Shown: positions 16,263 through 24,094 of the stretch, in pieces | Layout: each line of letters opens with the position of its first letter | How positions within the stretch are numbered: position 1 is the stretch's first letter | Assembly (NCBI GenBank): GCA_017445315.1 | Contig: JAFSUI010000010.1 | Location: 1 to 64,000, forward strand | Reading direction: 5' to 3' | DNA from: Bacillota bacterium | Lineage (GTDB): Bacteria > Bacillota > Clostridia > Peptostreptococcales > Anaerovoracaceae | Length of the DNA: 64,000 bases | The notes under the pieces: generated by a model | What the model saw: only the letters and a program-made list of their open reading frames with translations | Databases searched by the model: none | Told to the model about the DNA's origin: nothing | Made by a program: the position numbers and the translations under genes

Positions 16263-16973
16263 ATGGAAGAATATGATATCAAGTCAAAGGGCTCGCGCAT
16301 AACCGCAATAGCCGGTCACTATGGCAGCGGTAAGTCCGAGGTGTCGATTAATTACGCACTTTATATTGCCGAAAAGTTAGGAAGTGATACCGATATTACC
16401 CTCTTTGATTTGGATATAGTCAACCCGTATTTTAGGTCCAGGGAAAGACGTGATCTGCTCGAAGAAAATGCGATTAAGGTGGTGAGCAGCGCCGAGAGCT
16501 TTCCGGATGTGGACCTACCCTATATGCCTCCGGAAATGACATCACTCTTCCAAGATAAGTCCCGCCTTGGAGTTATGGATATTGGCGGTGATCCGGCAGG
16601 TGCAAGAGTTTTAGCAAGGTATGGAATAGAGCTCAATAAAGTGTTGAAATCGGGGGAAGCCGAGTTTTTCTGTGTCATAAATGCCAACAGGCCGATGACA
16701 AAAACGAAAGACGAGGCCGCATCGTATGTTAAAAGCATACGCGATACGGCGGGCGCTTCGGTAACCGGAATTATCAACAATACGCATTTCTTTTGGGAAA
16801 CACAGCCGGAAGACATATACAGGGGAGCAGAACTCTCGACGGCGGTTTCCGAGGAACTGGAGATTCCGGTTGTTTTTCACGCGGTAGAGAGGTCTCTCGC
16901 CGAGAGGCTTGATAGAGATATAGGCGCTATTCTCCCGATGTCCATTTATCTAAAAAAACCATGGGAGAGATAA
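16263..16973 (+). CDS. MinD/ParA-like P-loop ATPase of unknown function
   Basis: A 236-residue cytoplasmic P-loop protein. It has a Walker A of the form GHYGSGKS (18-25), a DLDIVNPYFRSRE segment like the switch region of SIMIBI ATPases, and DIGGDPAGARVLARYG. It lacks the full deviant Walker A (KGGxGKT) of true ParA/MinD. It is the first gene of the block leading into the 2-oxoacid:ferredoxin oxidoreductase genes, with 76 bp before the ferredoxin subunit. A maturation or regulatory role for the Fe-S enzymes is possible, but nothing in the sequence proves it. Confidence 0.7.
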   Translation: MEEYDIKSKGSRITAIAGHYGSGKSEVSINYALYIAEKLGSDTDITLFDLDIVNPYFRSRERRDLLEENAIKVVSSAESFPDVDLPYMPPEMTSLFQDKSRLGVMDIGGDPAGARVLARYGIELNKVLKSGEAEFFCVINANRPMTKTKDEAASYVKSIRDTAGASVTGIINNTHFFWETQPEDIYRGAELSTAVSEELEIPVVFHAVERSLAERLDRDIGAILPMSIYLKKPWER

Positions 16974-17049
16974 GCCGAGTTTAGCCGCAAGGGCGACAAC
17001 AAGCGATTTTGTTTCAGGAAGTTTAATTGCAGAAGAGGGAGGAATTGAC

Positions 17050-17262
17050 ATGGCTTTCCATCTCACGTTTGAGCAGGACAAGTGCAAGGGCTGTGAACTG
17101 TGCATTTCTGTCTGCCCAAAACACATCTTAGGGTTGTCCGAAACCCCAAACATCAAAGGGTATAGACCTGCAGAGTGCCAAGATCCGGCGTCCTGCATAG
17201 GTTGCGCAAGCTGCGCCAAAATCTGCCCGGATTCCATAATTACAATAACTAAAGACGAATAA
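17050..17262 (+). CDS. vorD: 2-oxoacid:ferredoxin oxidoreductase, delta (ferredoxin) subunit
   Basis: A 70-residue dicluster ferredoxin with CKGCELCISVCP and CIGCASCAKICP, two [4Fe-4S] binding motifs. It is the electron-transfer subunit of the four-subunit VOR/KOR enzymes and lies directly before the alpha, beta and gamma genes. GGGAGG precedes the ATG. Whether the enzyme prefers branched-chain 2-oxoacids (VOR) or 2-oxoglutarate (KOR) cannot be read from the sequence; the symbol is a family choice. Confidence 0.88.
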   Translation: MAFHLTFEQDKCKGCELCISVCPKHILGLSETPNIKGYRPAECQDPASCIGCASCAKICPDSIITITKDE

Positions 17263-17275
17263 GCGGAGGAAGAAC

Positions 17276-17878
17276 ATGGAACGCGAAATTTGGAAAGGTA
17301 GCGAAGCCATAGCAGAGGCTGCCATCAAAGGAGGGTGCCAGGGATTCTTCGGCTACCCAATTACACCACAGAACGAGATACCGGAATATATGTCACACCG
17401 CATGCCGACGGTTGGCGGAGTTTTTGTTCAGGCCGAGTCTGAGCTTGCCGCAATCAATATGGTATATGGCGCTGCGGCTGCAGGCATGAGAGTTATGACT
17501 TCATCATCGTCTCCGGGAATCAGCCTTAAGCAAGAGGGCATCAGCTATCTTGCTGCAACCGAGCTTCCTGCAGTAATCGTAAACTGCAACCGCGGAGGCC
17601 CGGGCCTTGGAACAATTCAGCCATCGCAGAGCGATTATTATCAGGCAACAAGAGGCGGCGGAAACGGAGACTATAGAACCATAGTATTTGCTCCTTCCAC
17701 ACTTCAGGAGACAGTAGATATCATGCAGGAAGCATTTGATATCGCTGACGAATATAGAAACCCCGTGCTTTTCCTTGTTGACGGACTCATCGCACAGATG
17801 ATGGAGCCGATTCACTGGAACCACGTTGAGAAGAGAGAACTCGCTGAAAAAGATTGGGCTGCATCCGGAAGAAACTGA
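17276..17878 (+). CDS. vorA: 2-oxoacid:ferredoxin oxidoreductase, alpha subunit, N-terminal part before an in-frame TGA
   Basis: The first 200 codons of the alpha (pyrimidine-binding) subunit. The frame shows the family motifs GFFGYPITPQNEIPEYM, AESELAAINMVYGAAAAG and SSSSPGISL. It stops at TGA 17876-17878 after DWAASGRN. The very next codons continue the same subunit in the same reading frame with RDHNNFVTSLLMD, as in the uninterrupted family. The full span 17276-18331 gives 351 codons, the normal length for the alpha subunit. So this is a nonsense codon and not a frameshift: a mutation, a sequencing error or readthrough. RBS GCGGAGGAAGA lies before the ATG. Confidence 0.85.
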   Translation: MEREIWKGSEAIAEAAIKGGCQGFFGYPITPQNEIPEYMSHRMPTVGGVFVQAESELAAINMVYGAAAAGMRVMTSSSSPGISLKQEGISYLAATELPAVIVNCNRGGPGLGTIQPSQSDYYQATRGGGNGDYRTIVFAPSTLQETVDIMQEAFDIADEYRNPVLFLVDGLIAQMMEPIHWNHVEKRELAEKDWAASGRN

Positions 17879-17911
17879 AGAGATCACAATAATTTTGTAA
17901 CATCACTTCTT

Positions 17912-18331
17912 ATGGATTCTCAGGCTTGCGAAGCTCACAATATCAAGATGGGCGAGAAGTATAAGCTGATTGAAGAAAGAGAGTGTCGCTGGGAAAACAT
18001 CCAGACAGATGATGCAGAGGTTGTTCTTGTTGCATACGGGACACCTGCAAGAATCTGTCTGACGGCAATCGAAGATTTGAGAGCAGAGGGACTAAAGGTC
18101 GGAATGATGAGGCCGATAACCCTTTGGCCGTTCCCGGAGAAACCGCTCCGCGAGCTCGCAGAAAAGCCTGAAGTAAAGGCATTCCTTTCGGTGGAGATGA
18201 GTCTTGGACAGATGGTTGACGACGTAAGGCTTGCAACCGGAGGACTTAAGCCCGTAAGCTTCTGCGGAAGAACAGGCGGAATGATTCCGAGCGTTACAGA
18301 GATCAAAGAAGCCGTAAAGGCTTTGTTATAA
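17912..18331 (+). CDS. vorA: 2-oxoacid:ferredoxin oxidoreductase, alpha subunit, C-terminal part after the TGA
   Basis: In-frame continuation of the alpha subunit (transketolase C-terminal-like domain). It has VVLVAYGTPARICL, the GMMRPITLWPFP segment and VEMSLGQMVDDVRL, which normally form residues 210-351 of one protein. The first ATG after the TGA is at 17912, but no Shine-Dalgarno site precedes it, so separate translation is unlikely. The rest of the operon is intact, with the beta subunit starting 12 bp later. Whether an active enzyme is made depends on the TGA. Confidence 0.8.
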   Translation: MDSQACEAHNIKMGEKYKLIEERECRWENIQTDDAEVVLVAYGTPARICLTAIEDLRAEGLKVGMMRPITLWPFPEKPLRELAEKPEVKAFLSVEMSLGQMVDDVRLATGGLKPVSFCGRTGGMIPSVTEIKEAVKALL

Positions 18332-18343
18332 AGGAGGGCAGAG

Positions 18344-19105
18344 ATGAAGACCATATATGCAAAGTCAAAAGGACTTCAGGACACAGAAATGCATTACTGC
18401 CCGGGCTGTGCTCACGGCATAGTGCATAAGCTTATCGCAGAGACATTGGAAGAGATGGGAAGACTTGACGACACAATCGGTGTTTGCCCGGTAGGCTGCA
18501 GCGTATTTGCAGGAAACTATTTCTACTCCGATGTTATAGAAGCCGCACACGGAAGAGCTCCGGCCGTTGCAACAGGAGTTAAAAGAACCAATCCGGATAA
18601 GCTCGTATTCACCTATCAGGGAGACGGCGACCTCGCATCCATCGGTGCAGGAGAAATCGTACATGCCGCAATGCGTGGAGAGAGGTTCACAGGCATCTTC
18701 ATAAACAATGCGATTTACGGAATGACCGGCGGACAGATGGCTCCGACTACACTTATCGGACAGAAGACCACAACATCACCTTCGGGAAGAAGTGTAGAAG
18801 CAGCAGGAATGCCGATAAGAGTTTCCGAGATGCTCTCAACTCTTGATGGCCTCATCTACGCAGAGAGAGTTTGCGTAACGGATATCCCACATCTAAACAA
18901 AGCAAAGAAGGCAATCCAAAAAGCATTTAAGCTCCAGGAAGAAAGACCCGGCTTCACCTTTGTTGAAATACTGGCTGCATGCCCAACCAACTGGGGAATG
19001 TCAGTTCTAGACGCAAACAAATGGCTCATGGACAATATGGCTGAGTATTATCCGCTCGGCGTAATCAAAGATATTACTTCCGAGGAGGTGAAGGCTGATG
19101 CGTAA
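18344..19105 (+). CDS. vorB: 2-oxoacid:ferredoxin oxidoreductase, beta (TPP-binding) subunit
   Basis: A 253-residue thiamine-pyrophosphate subunit. It has HYCPGCAHGIVHKL, VCPVGCSVFAGNYF, the TPP motif GDGDLASIG followed by NNAIYGMTGGQM, and TTTSPSGR. The cysteines bind the catalytic-core [4Fe-4S] cluster in this family. The subunit joins alpha, gamma and delta to oxidise a 2-oxoacid plus CoA to acyl-CoA, CO2 and reduced ferredoxin. Its stop overlaps the gamma start by 8 bases. Confidence 0.92.
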   Translation: MKTIYAKSKGLQDTEMHYCPGCAHGIVHKLIAETLEEMGRLDDTIGVCPVGCSVFAGNYFYSDVIEAAHGRAPAVATGVKRTNPDKLVFTYQGDGDLASIGAGEIVHAAMRGERFTGIFINNAIYGMTGGQMAPTTLIGQKTTTSPSGRSVEAAGMPIRVSEMLSTLDGLIYAERVCVTDIPHLNKAKKAIQKAFKLQEERPGFTFVEILAACPTNWGMSVLDANKWLMDNMAEYYPLGVIKDITSEEVKADA

Positions 19106-19634
19106 AGAGATAATCATCGCAGGGTTTGGCGGACAGGGAGTAATGTCCATAGGAAAAAACATTGCAGAGGCAGGAGTAGAAGAAGGTCTCGAAATGACAT
19201 GGGTTCCATCTTACGGCCCCGAGATGCGTGGAGGAACATCCAACTGCTCCGTAATCCTAAGCGACTCAAGAATAGGAACACCACTGATTGAAAATCCTAC
19301 GGACATAATCGTAATGAATAGACCTTCACTCACAAAGTTTGAGCCGGACGTAGTTCCCGGCGGTGGAGTGTTCATAAACAGCAGCGTAGTTACTGACAAA
19401 GTTACGAGAGACGACGTTAAGGCATACTATATACCTTGCGACGATATAGCAAGAGAACTCGGAAATCCGAAGGTCGGAAATATGGTTATGCTCGGAGCGT
19501 ATGTAGGAGTAAACGATTTTCTGAGAACCGAAACGGTAGAAGCGATGATAAAGGTTCTCTTTGCAGGTAAAAAGGCGGATCTTGTTCCGCTAAACCTAGA
19601 CGCGCTTCACCGCGGAATAGAATGTGTTAAGTAG
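19098..19634 (+). CDS. vorC: 2-oxoacid:ferredoxin oxidoreductase, gamma subunit
   Basis: A 178-residue POR gamma domain protein that starts MRKEIIIAGFGGQGVMSIGK, with the family's GFGGQG nucleotide-like loop and VPSYGPEMRGGTSNCSV. The gamma domain completes the CoA-side of the active site. GAGGTG precedes the ATG within the beta-subunit gene, so translation is coupled. The hydrogenase genes follow 30 bp later on the same strand, suggesting co-transcription. Confidence 0.92.
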   Translation: MRKEIIIAGFGGQGVMSIGKNIAEAGVEEGLEMTWVPSYGPEMRGGTSNCSVILSDSRIGTPLIENPTDIIVMNRPSLTKFEPDVVPGGGVFINSSVVTDKVTRDDVKAYYIPCDDIARELGNPKVGNMVMLGAYVGVNDFLRTETVEAMIKVLFAGKKADLVPLNLDALHRGIECVK

Positions 19635-19663
19635 TAGATATTGACTGACAAGGAGGATGGAAT

Positions 19664-20167
19664 ATGGAGAGGCTAAACAAGGACAGCCTGAATAAAATCA
19701 ACGAGATAGTAGAGGCACATAAGGATCTTAGAGGACCGGTTATGGTAATGCTTCACGAGGTACAGGATGCTTTTGGTTACATACCGTTTGAAGCCATAGA
19801 AAAAATAAGTGAAGTATCCGGAGAGAGCGTTGCAGAAGTATTTGGCGTAGTTAACTTTTATGCTCAGTTCACAACAGAGCCAAAGGGAAAGCATGTCATC
19901 AACGTCTGCCTCGGAACCGCTTGCTATGTTAAGGGCTCACAGCATCTTATCGACGAAGCATCCGAGTTAACAGGAGCTCCAATTAACGGAACAAGTGAAG
20001 ATGGCCTATTCTCTATCGATGCAACAAGATGCGTAGGCGCTTGCGGACTTGCTCCGGTATGCCAGATTGACGGAAGAGTAATCGGTGCATGCACAAAGGA
20101 AATCATCAGAGGCGAAATTCAGGAAATCATTAAGCAGGAAATGTCTCAGAAAGGCAAACTGTCATAA
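19664..20167 (+). CDS. hydC: NADH-dependent [FeFe] hydrogenase, HydC / NuoE-like [2Fe-2S] subunit
   Basis: A 167-residue thioredoxin-like ferredoxin of the NuoE family. The four ligands are C82, C87, C123 and C127 in NVCLGTACYVKG and RCVGACGLAP. An N-terminal four-helix bundle segment (VMVMLHEVQDAFGYIP) is typical. In HydABC hydrogenases it relays electrons between NADH at HydB and the hydrogenase subunit. HydB and HydA lie 4 kb downstream, past seven small genes. The stop overlaps the next start by one base (TAATG). Confidence 0.93.
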   Translation: MERLNKDSLNKINEIVEAHKDLRGPVMVMLHEVQDAFGYIPFEAIEKISEVSGESVAEVFGVVNFYAQFTTEPKGKHVINVCLGTACYVKGSQHLIDEASELTGAPINGTSEDGLFSIDATRCVGACGLAPVCQIDGRVIGACTKEIIRGEIQEIIKQEMSQKGKLS

Positions 20168-20544
20168 TGACTGCCAGAGAAATAAAAGAAATACTTCACG
20201 CAAGAAAAATCGCAATCGTTAACGAGGAGAAGCTTTCAAAGGACTATTCTCACGCATTTGCGAGCGACTTAATGTCGGATGTGCTTGCGATGATTCAAAC
20301 AGAATCTGAGGAGACGGTTTTGATAACCGGGCTTTGTAATGCGCAGGCAATCAGGACTGCCGAGATGCTAGATATTGACCTGATAGTTTTTGTAAGAGGA
20401 AAGAGGCTCGCGGATGACGTTGTCGATCTTGCAGAAGCAACCGGAATCAACGTAGTTGGAACCGAGTACAGCATGTATGAGGCCTGCGGACATCTCTTTG
20501 CCGAAGGATTGGGTGGCATCAATGTCGGAAGCAATCTTACATGA
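20167..20544 (+). CDS. DRTGG-like domain protein (hydrogenase-operon accessory)
   Basis: A 125-residue single-domain cytoplasmic protein. The alternating beta/alpha pattern with VLITGLCNAQAIRTAEMLDIDLIVFVRGKR and a C-terminal GTEYSMYEACGHLF resembles the DRTGG domain, which occurs alone beside hydrogenase genes in many Clostridia. No catalytic residues are evident. It overlaps hydC by 1 base and the next gene by 23 bases. A second, shorter relative lies at 22137. A ligand-sensing role is possible but unproven. Confidence 0.65.
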   Translation: MTAREIKEILHARKIAIVNEEKLSKDYSHAFASDLMSDVLAMIQTESEETVLITGLCNAQAIRTAEMLDIDLIVFVRGKRLADDVVDLAEATGINVVGTEYSMYEACGHLFAEGLGGINVGSNLT

Positions 20545-20950
20545 AGAATATGAAGTCACCCAGCATGATTACGTCAATGCCGGAAAAGTGAGCAGCCAGA
20601 TAAAAGACATTCTTAAGCAGGTCGGTATAGGCCCAAAGGTTTTAAGAAATATCGCAGTTGCTTGCTACGAGGCGGAGATTAATCTTGTCATTCATACAAA
20701 GGGCGGAAAGATTTTCATGGACCTCATGGATGACGGAACGGTCAAGTTGGTTTTCACCGATGATGGCCCGGGAATTGACGACATAGAAAAAGCTATGACG
20801 CCAGGCTATAGCACCGCCGATGAAGAGGCGAGAAGCCTCGGCTTTGGTGCGGGCATGGGGCTCCCAAACATCAAAAGGGTTTCAGATACATTTGACCTAA
20901 AGACGGGTCCCGAAGGGACAACGCTAAGCATAACGTTTAGAGGAGAGTAA
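20522..20950 (+). CDS. RsbT/RsbW-like GHKL ATPase
   Basis: A 142-residue protein consisting only of a GHKL ATP-binding domain. It has N-box AVACYEAEINLVIH, G1 box FTDDGPGID, a GYSTADEEAR lid and G2 box LGFGAGMGLPNIKR, ending in the GTTLSI strand. This is closest in layout to the switch kinases RsbT and RsbW, which phosphorylate serine on partner proteins. The start at 20522 is chosen because GGGTGG lies 5-6 bases upstream and the longer frame would overlap the previous gene by 89 bases. It overlaps the next gene by one base. No STAS-domain partner is seen in the window. Confidence 0.75.
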   Translation: MSEAILHEEYEVTQHDYVNAGKVSSQIKDILKQVGIGPKVLRNIAVACYEAEINLVIHTKGGKIFMDLMDDGTVKLVFTDDGPGIDDIEKAMTPGYSTADEEARSLGFGAGMGLPNIKRVSDTFDLKTGPEGTTLSITFRGE

Positions 20951-22140
20951 TGAACGAGAAGTCGGTTGTAAGATATACTCTGGATAGTTGCGAAAAATGT
21001 CTCAAATGCATCAAAGCATGTCCGACATCCGCTCTTTCCATGGTTGATAATCGAATAATCATCGACGGAGACAACTGCATCAACTGTGGCAGGTGTATTA
21101 GGGCGTGCCACAGCAAAGGCCTTCTTGCGCAAGGAAGTCCGCTCTCCAAAGTAGAGGACTACGATTATACGGTATGTCTTATTCCGAGTGCGCTTTCGTC
21201 TCAGTGCGCAAGCATGGAAGAGGCGGAAGACATGTTTGCAAATATCAAGGACCTCGGGTTTGACGAGGTCATCGACATAAGCGATATAGAAGGCGCAATA
21301 ATGAACGAAACCTTCAGACTCGCCGACAATATATCAAAGGATTCAGTAATAACATCTTTCTGTCCAGTTATAGTTCAACTTATAGAAACAAGATATCCGA
21401 TGCTTATCGATCACTTTGCTCCGCTGAGATACGCAAGCGAACTCGCTGCCATGATGGCAAGAGAAAGACTCGCGGACAAAGACAATGTTGGCATCTTCTA
21501 CTTGTGCGAATGCGAGGCCAAACTAGTCCTTGCAAAGCACCCTTATGACAATCCTAATAGAGAAGTAGATCACGCAATTTCAATAATAGACATCCTTCCG
21601 TTCATTCAGAAAAAGAGAAACGGAGGAGAGCGTAAGGAGGTCAATTTCTCAAGAGCCGGACTTCAGTCCTGCAATACCGCGCTCATTCCACAAAAACCCG
21701 AGTACTTGATGGCAGACGGTTTTGAAAAAGTAGAAAATATTTTGGAACTTGCGGAATTTGATCTTCTAAAATCGTTTAGACTTCTGTATCTATTTGCCTG
21801 CTTCAGCGGTTGCGTAGGAGGGCATCTGATGTTCGGAAACGGATATCTCGCAAAGAACAATGTTCACGCACTTGCGCCGCGCGAGATGAATACGCCGCCG
21901 GAGCTTCCGTTTGAACTTCTCTACTGCGAAGACGTAATCGTAGAGAAGAAGAGCCAGGTGAGTGTTGCAGAAAAGATGGCGTTCTTCAAACAGGTAAACG
22001 AGGTTTTGGAAAAACTCCCCGGACTAGACTGCAGCGCATGCGGAATGCAGAACTGCAGAATAATGGCGGAGAGCATTATAAAAGGCGAAAGAAAACTCGA
22101 TGACTGCATCATAGGAAGAAAGAAGGAGAAGGCGGAATGA
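20950..22140 (+). CDS. Hydrogenase-like Fe-S protein, possibly a sensory [FeFe] hydrogenase relative
   Basis: A 396-residue protein. Two [4Fe-4S] motifs come first, CEKCLKCIKACP and CINCGRCIRACH. The body is a diverged [FeFe] hydrogenase H-domain: TSFCPVIVQLIETRYP replaces the L1 motif TSCCPxW, YLCECEAK sits where L2 is expected and CFSGCVGG matches L3. The C-terminus has CSACGMQNCRIMAES, a four-cysteine Fe4-type cluster motif. The proton-transfer cysteine of L1 is Phe here, as expected for a non-catalytic or sensory form. It sits among regulatory-looking genes in the hydrogenase operon, so H2 or redox sensing is a reasonable inference. Confidence 0.72.
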   Translation: MNEKSVVRYTLDSCEKCLKCIKACPTSALSMVDNRIIIDGDNCINCGRCIRACHSKGLLAQGSPLSKVEDYDYTVCLIPSALSSQCASMEEAEDMFANIKDLGFDEVIDISDIEGAIMNETFRLADNISKDSVITSFCPVIVQLIETRYPMLIDHFAPLRYASELAAMMARERLADKDNVGIFYLCECEAKLVLAKHPYDNPNREVDHAISIIDILPFIQKKRNGGERKEVNFSRAGLQSCNTALIPQKPEYLMADGFEKVENILELAEFDLLKSFRLLYLFACFSGCVGGHLMFGNGYLAKNNVHALAPREMNTPPELPFELLYCEDVIVEKKSQVSVAEKMAFFKQVNEVLEKLPGLDCSACGMQNCRIMAESIIKGERKLDDCIIGRKKEKAE

Positions 22141-22469
22141 CAATCACTGAATTGATAGAAGAAACAGGTTTTACGCTTGCAACCAAAAATGTAGAAACGG
22201 AAAAAGAAATAGAAGGCGCTTACTGCGGAGATCTTCTTAGCTGGGTTATGGGAAACGGAGAACCGGGCCAGGCGTGGATTACCGTGCAGGTTCATATGAA
22301 CGCTGTTGCGGTGGCAAAGCTGAGAGAATTCTCCTGCATCATCCTTGCAGACGACGCCTCAATTACTGAAGAGGTTATAGCAAAGGCAGAGGAAGAAAAT
22401 CTCGCGGTAATAGAAAGTCATATCCCGATGTTTGAAACAGCCAAGGCGCTCGTAGAACTGGGAATCTAA
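22137..22469 (+). CDS. Second DRTGG-like small protein
   Basis: A 110-residue single-domain protein with the same beta/alpha pattern as the product at 20167, including VAVAKLREFSCIILADDAS and a C-terminal VIESHIPMFETAKALVELGI. It keeps the general DRTGG-like fold but has its own N-terminal EGAYCGDLLSWVMG segment, which is typical of the version found next to PHP genes in hydrogenase operons. It overlaps its upstream neighbour by 4 bases and the PHP gene by one. Function unknown. Confidence 0.6.
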   Translation: MTITELIEETGFTLATKNVETEKEIEGAYCGDLLSWVMGNGEPGQAWITVQVHMNAVAVAKLREFSCIILADDASITEEVIAKAEEENLAVIESHIPMFETAKALVELGI

Positions 22470-23170
22470 TGTATTACGATCTGCATATACATAGCGCGCT
22501 CTCTCCCTGCGCGGAGAACGAGATGACGCCTAATAATATATGCAATATGGCTCTTATTAAGGGCCTAGAGCTTATTGCGGTCACAGACCATAATTCGGTA
22601 AAGCAGCTAAAGGCTTTTTCGCTCGCCGCAGAAAAAGTCGGCATCAAAGCCCTCTACGGCGCAGAGCTTCAGACATCTGAAGAGGTGCATGTGCTTGCAC
22701 TCTTTAAAAGGCTTGAAGATGCCGAGAAGCTTGAGCCGTGGATAGAAGAGCATATGCCGCTTATACCCAATAAAATAGACTTCTTTGGGGACCAGTGGAT
22801 TTGTAATCAAGATGATGAGTTTGTGGAGCAGGAGAAAAATCTTCTTCTCGTATCGCTGACCGTAAACCTAGAAGAGACGATAGAAAAAATTCATGAGCTC
22901 GGCGGAAGAGCGATACTCGCTCACGTTGTAGATAGAGAAAACAGCATAACCAATCAGCTTGGATTTATTCCTGAGGATCTGGCGTATGACGGGCTTGAGA
23001 TAAAGAGCCTCGGAGAGATTCCGCGAGTCCTGGAGAGGAACCCTTGGATAAAAGAAGAAGAGACGATTTGGCTTATAGATTCCGACGCACATAGATTAAT
23101 AGATATAGCAGAAAAAGAGAATTATTTGACGAGCGAAACATATAAAAGACTGTGGGGTGATGAGGCATGA
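22469..23170 (+). CDS. PHP-domain phosphoesterase
   Basis: A 233-residue PHP-family protein. It has metal ligand motifs YDLHIHS (H6, H8), AVTDHNS, GAELQTSEEVHVL, ILAHV and a late DSDAHR. Such proteins are metal-dependent phosphoesterases, but the substrate cannot be predicted. It is tightly coupled (ATGA overlap) to the downstream ATPase and overlaps the preceding DRTGG-like gene by one base, so these act together. In partner-switch logic a phosphatase next to two small kinases is suggestive, but that is inference. Confidence 0.78.
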   Translation: MYYDLHIHSALSPCAENEMTPNNICNMALIKGLELIAVTDHNSVKQLKAFSLAAEKVGIKALYGAELQTSEEVHVLALFKRLEDAEKLEPWIEEHMPLIPNKIDFFGDQWICNQDDEFVEQEKNLLLVSLTVNLEETIEKIHELGGRAILAHVVDRENSITNQLGFIPEDLAYDGLEIKSLGEIPRVLERNPWIKEEETIWLIDSDAHRLIDIAEKENYLTSETYKRLWGDEA

Positions 23171-23718
23171 TGGAGGACCTTGCGATGCACATGATGGAAA
23201 TCATCATGAACAGCATCCACGCCAATTCACAAAACATAGAAGTAAAAATAGAAGAAAGCGAAGAAAAAAATCTAATAGAAATGTCCATCAAGGACGACGG
23301 AAAAGGGATGACAAAGGAACTACTCTGCAAGATTGTGGATCCCTTTACCACAGGTCGCACAACAAGAAAAGTAGGACTCGGAGTTTCCTTCATGAAGGGG
23401 CTCACCGAGATGTGCGACGGAAGCTTTGATGTATCAAGCGAGGTCGGAAAAGGTACGCTCCTAAAAGCGAGCGTCAGGCGAGACAATATAGATGTACCGC
23501 CCATGGGAGACCTCGGAGAAATGATGATGCAATGCATTATGGCCGATGAAAAAATCGATTTCGATTTTTCATATAAAACAGACCGCGATGAATTTTGTTT
23601 CAGTACCAAGGAGATAAAGAGAGAACTTGACGGTGTAAGTCTGCTGGAGCCAGAAATTCTGATTTGGATTAAATCGTATATAAACGAGGGAATTGTACGA
23701 ACAAAGGAGGAAATGTAG
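23167..23718 (+). CDS. GHKL-type ATP-binding protein
   Basis: A 183-residue protein with an N-terminal GHKL ATPase domain: MEIIMNSIHANSQNIEV (N-box), IKDDGKGM (G1) and PFTTGRTTRKVGLGVSFMKG (ATP lid and G2). There is no histidine phospho-transfer domain and no membrane helix. The C-terminal 70 residues are not recognised. It differs from the RsbT-like ATPase at 20522, so the operon holds two unrelated-looking GHKL proteins. It is followed directly (no gap) by a [2Fe-2S] ferredoxin gene. Confidence 0.72.
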   Translation: MMEDLAMHMMEIIMNSIHANSQNIEVKIEESEEKNLIEMSIKDDGKGMTKELLCKIVDPFTTGRTTRKVGLGVSFMKGLTEMCDGSFDVSSEVGKGTLLKASVRRDNIDVPPMGDLGEMMMQCIMADEKIDFDFSYKTDRDEFCFSTKEIKRELDGVSLLEPEILIWIKSYINEGIVRTKEEM

Positions 23719-24093
23719 ATGAAGAGTCTGGAAGATCTTAAGAAGATGCGAGAAGAAGCGCTAAAACGAGTTGAGATGCGTGACAGCGAAAAGGATTACC
23801 GCGTAGTTGTAGGAATGGCTACCTGCGGAATTGCTGCCGGCGCTCGCCCAGTGCTTAATCGTCTCGTTGAGGAGACTGCCGACAAGAATTACAACTGCAC
23901 CATCACGCAGACGGGTTGCATCGGAATGTGCGTCTACGAGCCAATCGTAGAGGTTTACGGTAAAGATGGGGAACATACAACATACGTTCTCGTCGATCCG
24001 GATAAAGCATCGCGCATCCTCGCTGAGCACATAGGAAACGGGCAGATTGTAGAAGAGTATACGGTTAACGCTGTTCAGAACAAGGAGGTATAG
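23719..24093 (+). CDS. Thioredoxin-like [2Fe-2S] ferredoxin
   Basis: A 124-residue small ferredoxin. It shows MATCGIAAGARPVLNRL followed about 35 residues later by QTGCIGMCVYEPIVEV, the cysteine pattern of the thioredoxin-like [2Fe-2S] family. The same fold forms the N-terminal domain of HydB downstream. Small stand-alone copies of this protein are common in HydABC operons. GGAGG lies 7 bases before the ATG and hydB begins 2 bp after the stop. Confidence 0.82.
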   Translation: MKSLEDLKKMREEALKRVEMRDSEKDYRVVVGMATCGIAAGARPVLNRLVEETADKNYNCTITQTGCIGMCVYEPIVEVYGKDGEHTTYVLVDPDKASRILAEHIGNGQIVEEYTVNAVQNKEV

Positions 24094-24094
24094 C

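Noticed and set aside
17876..17915. Selenocysteine at the TGA of the alpha subunit
   Set aside because: No stable stem-loop of the bacterial SECIS kind follows the codon, and no selenoprotein of this family is known to me.
17276..18331. Frameshift or two separate genes for the alpha subunit
   Set aside because: Both parts are in the same reading frame with only a TGA between them, and the second part has no ribosome binding site.
20456..20521. A longer start for the RsbT-like ATPase
   Set aside because: It would overlap the DRTGG-like gene by 89 bases, adds a sequence with no family match, and the ATG at 20522 has a G-rich site upstream.
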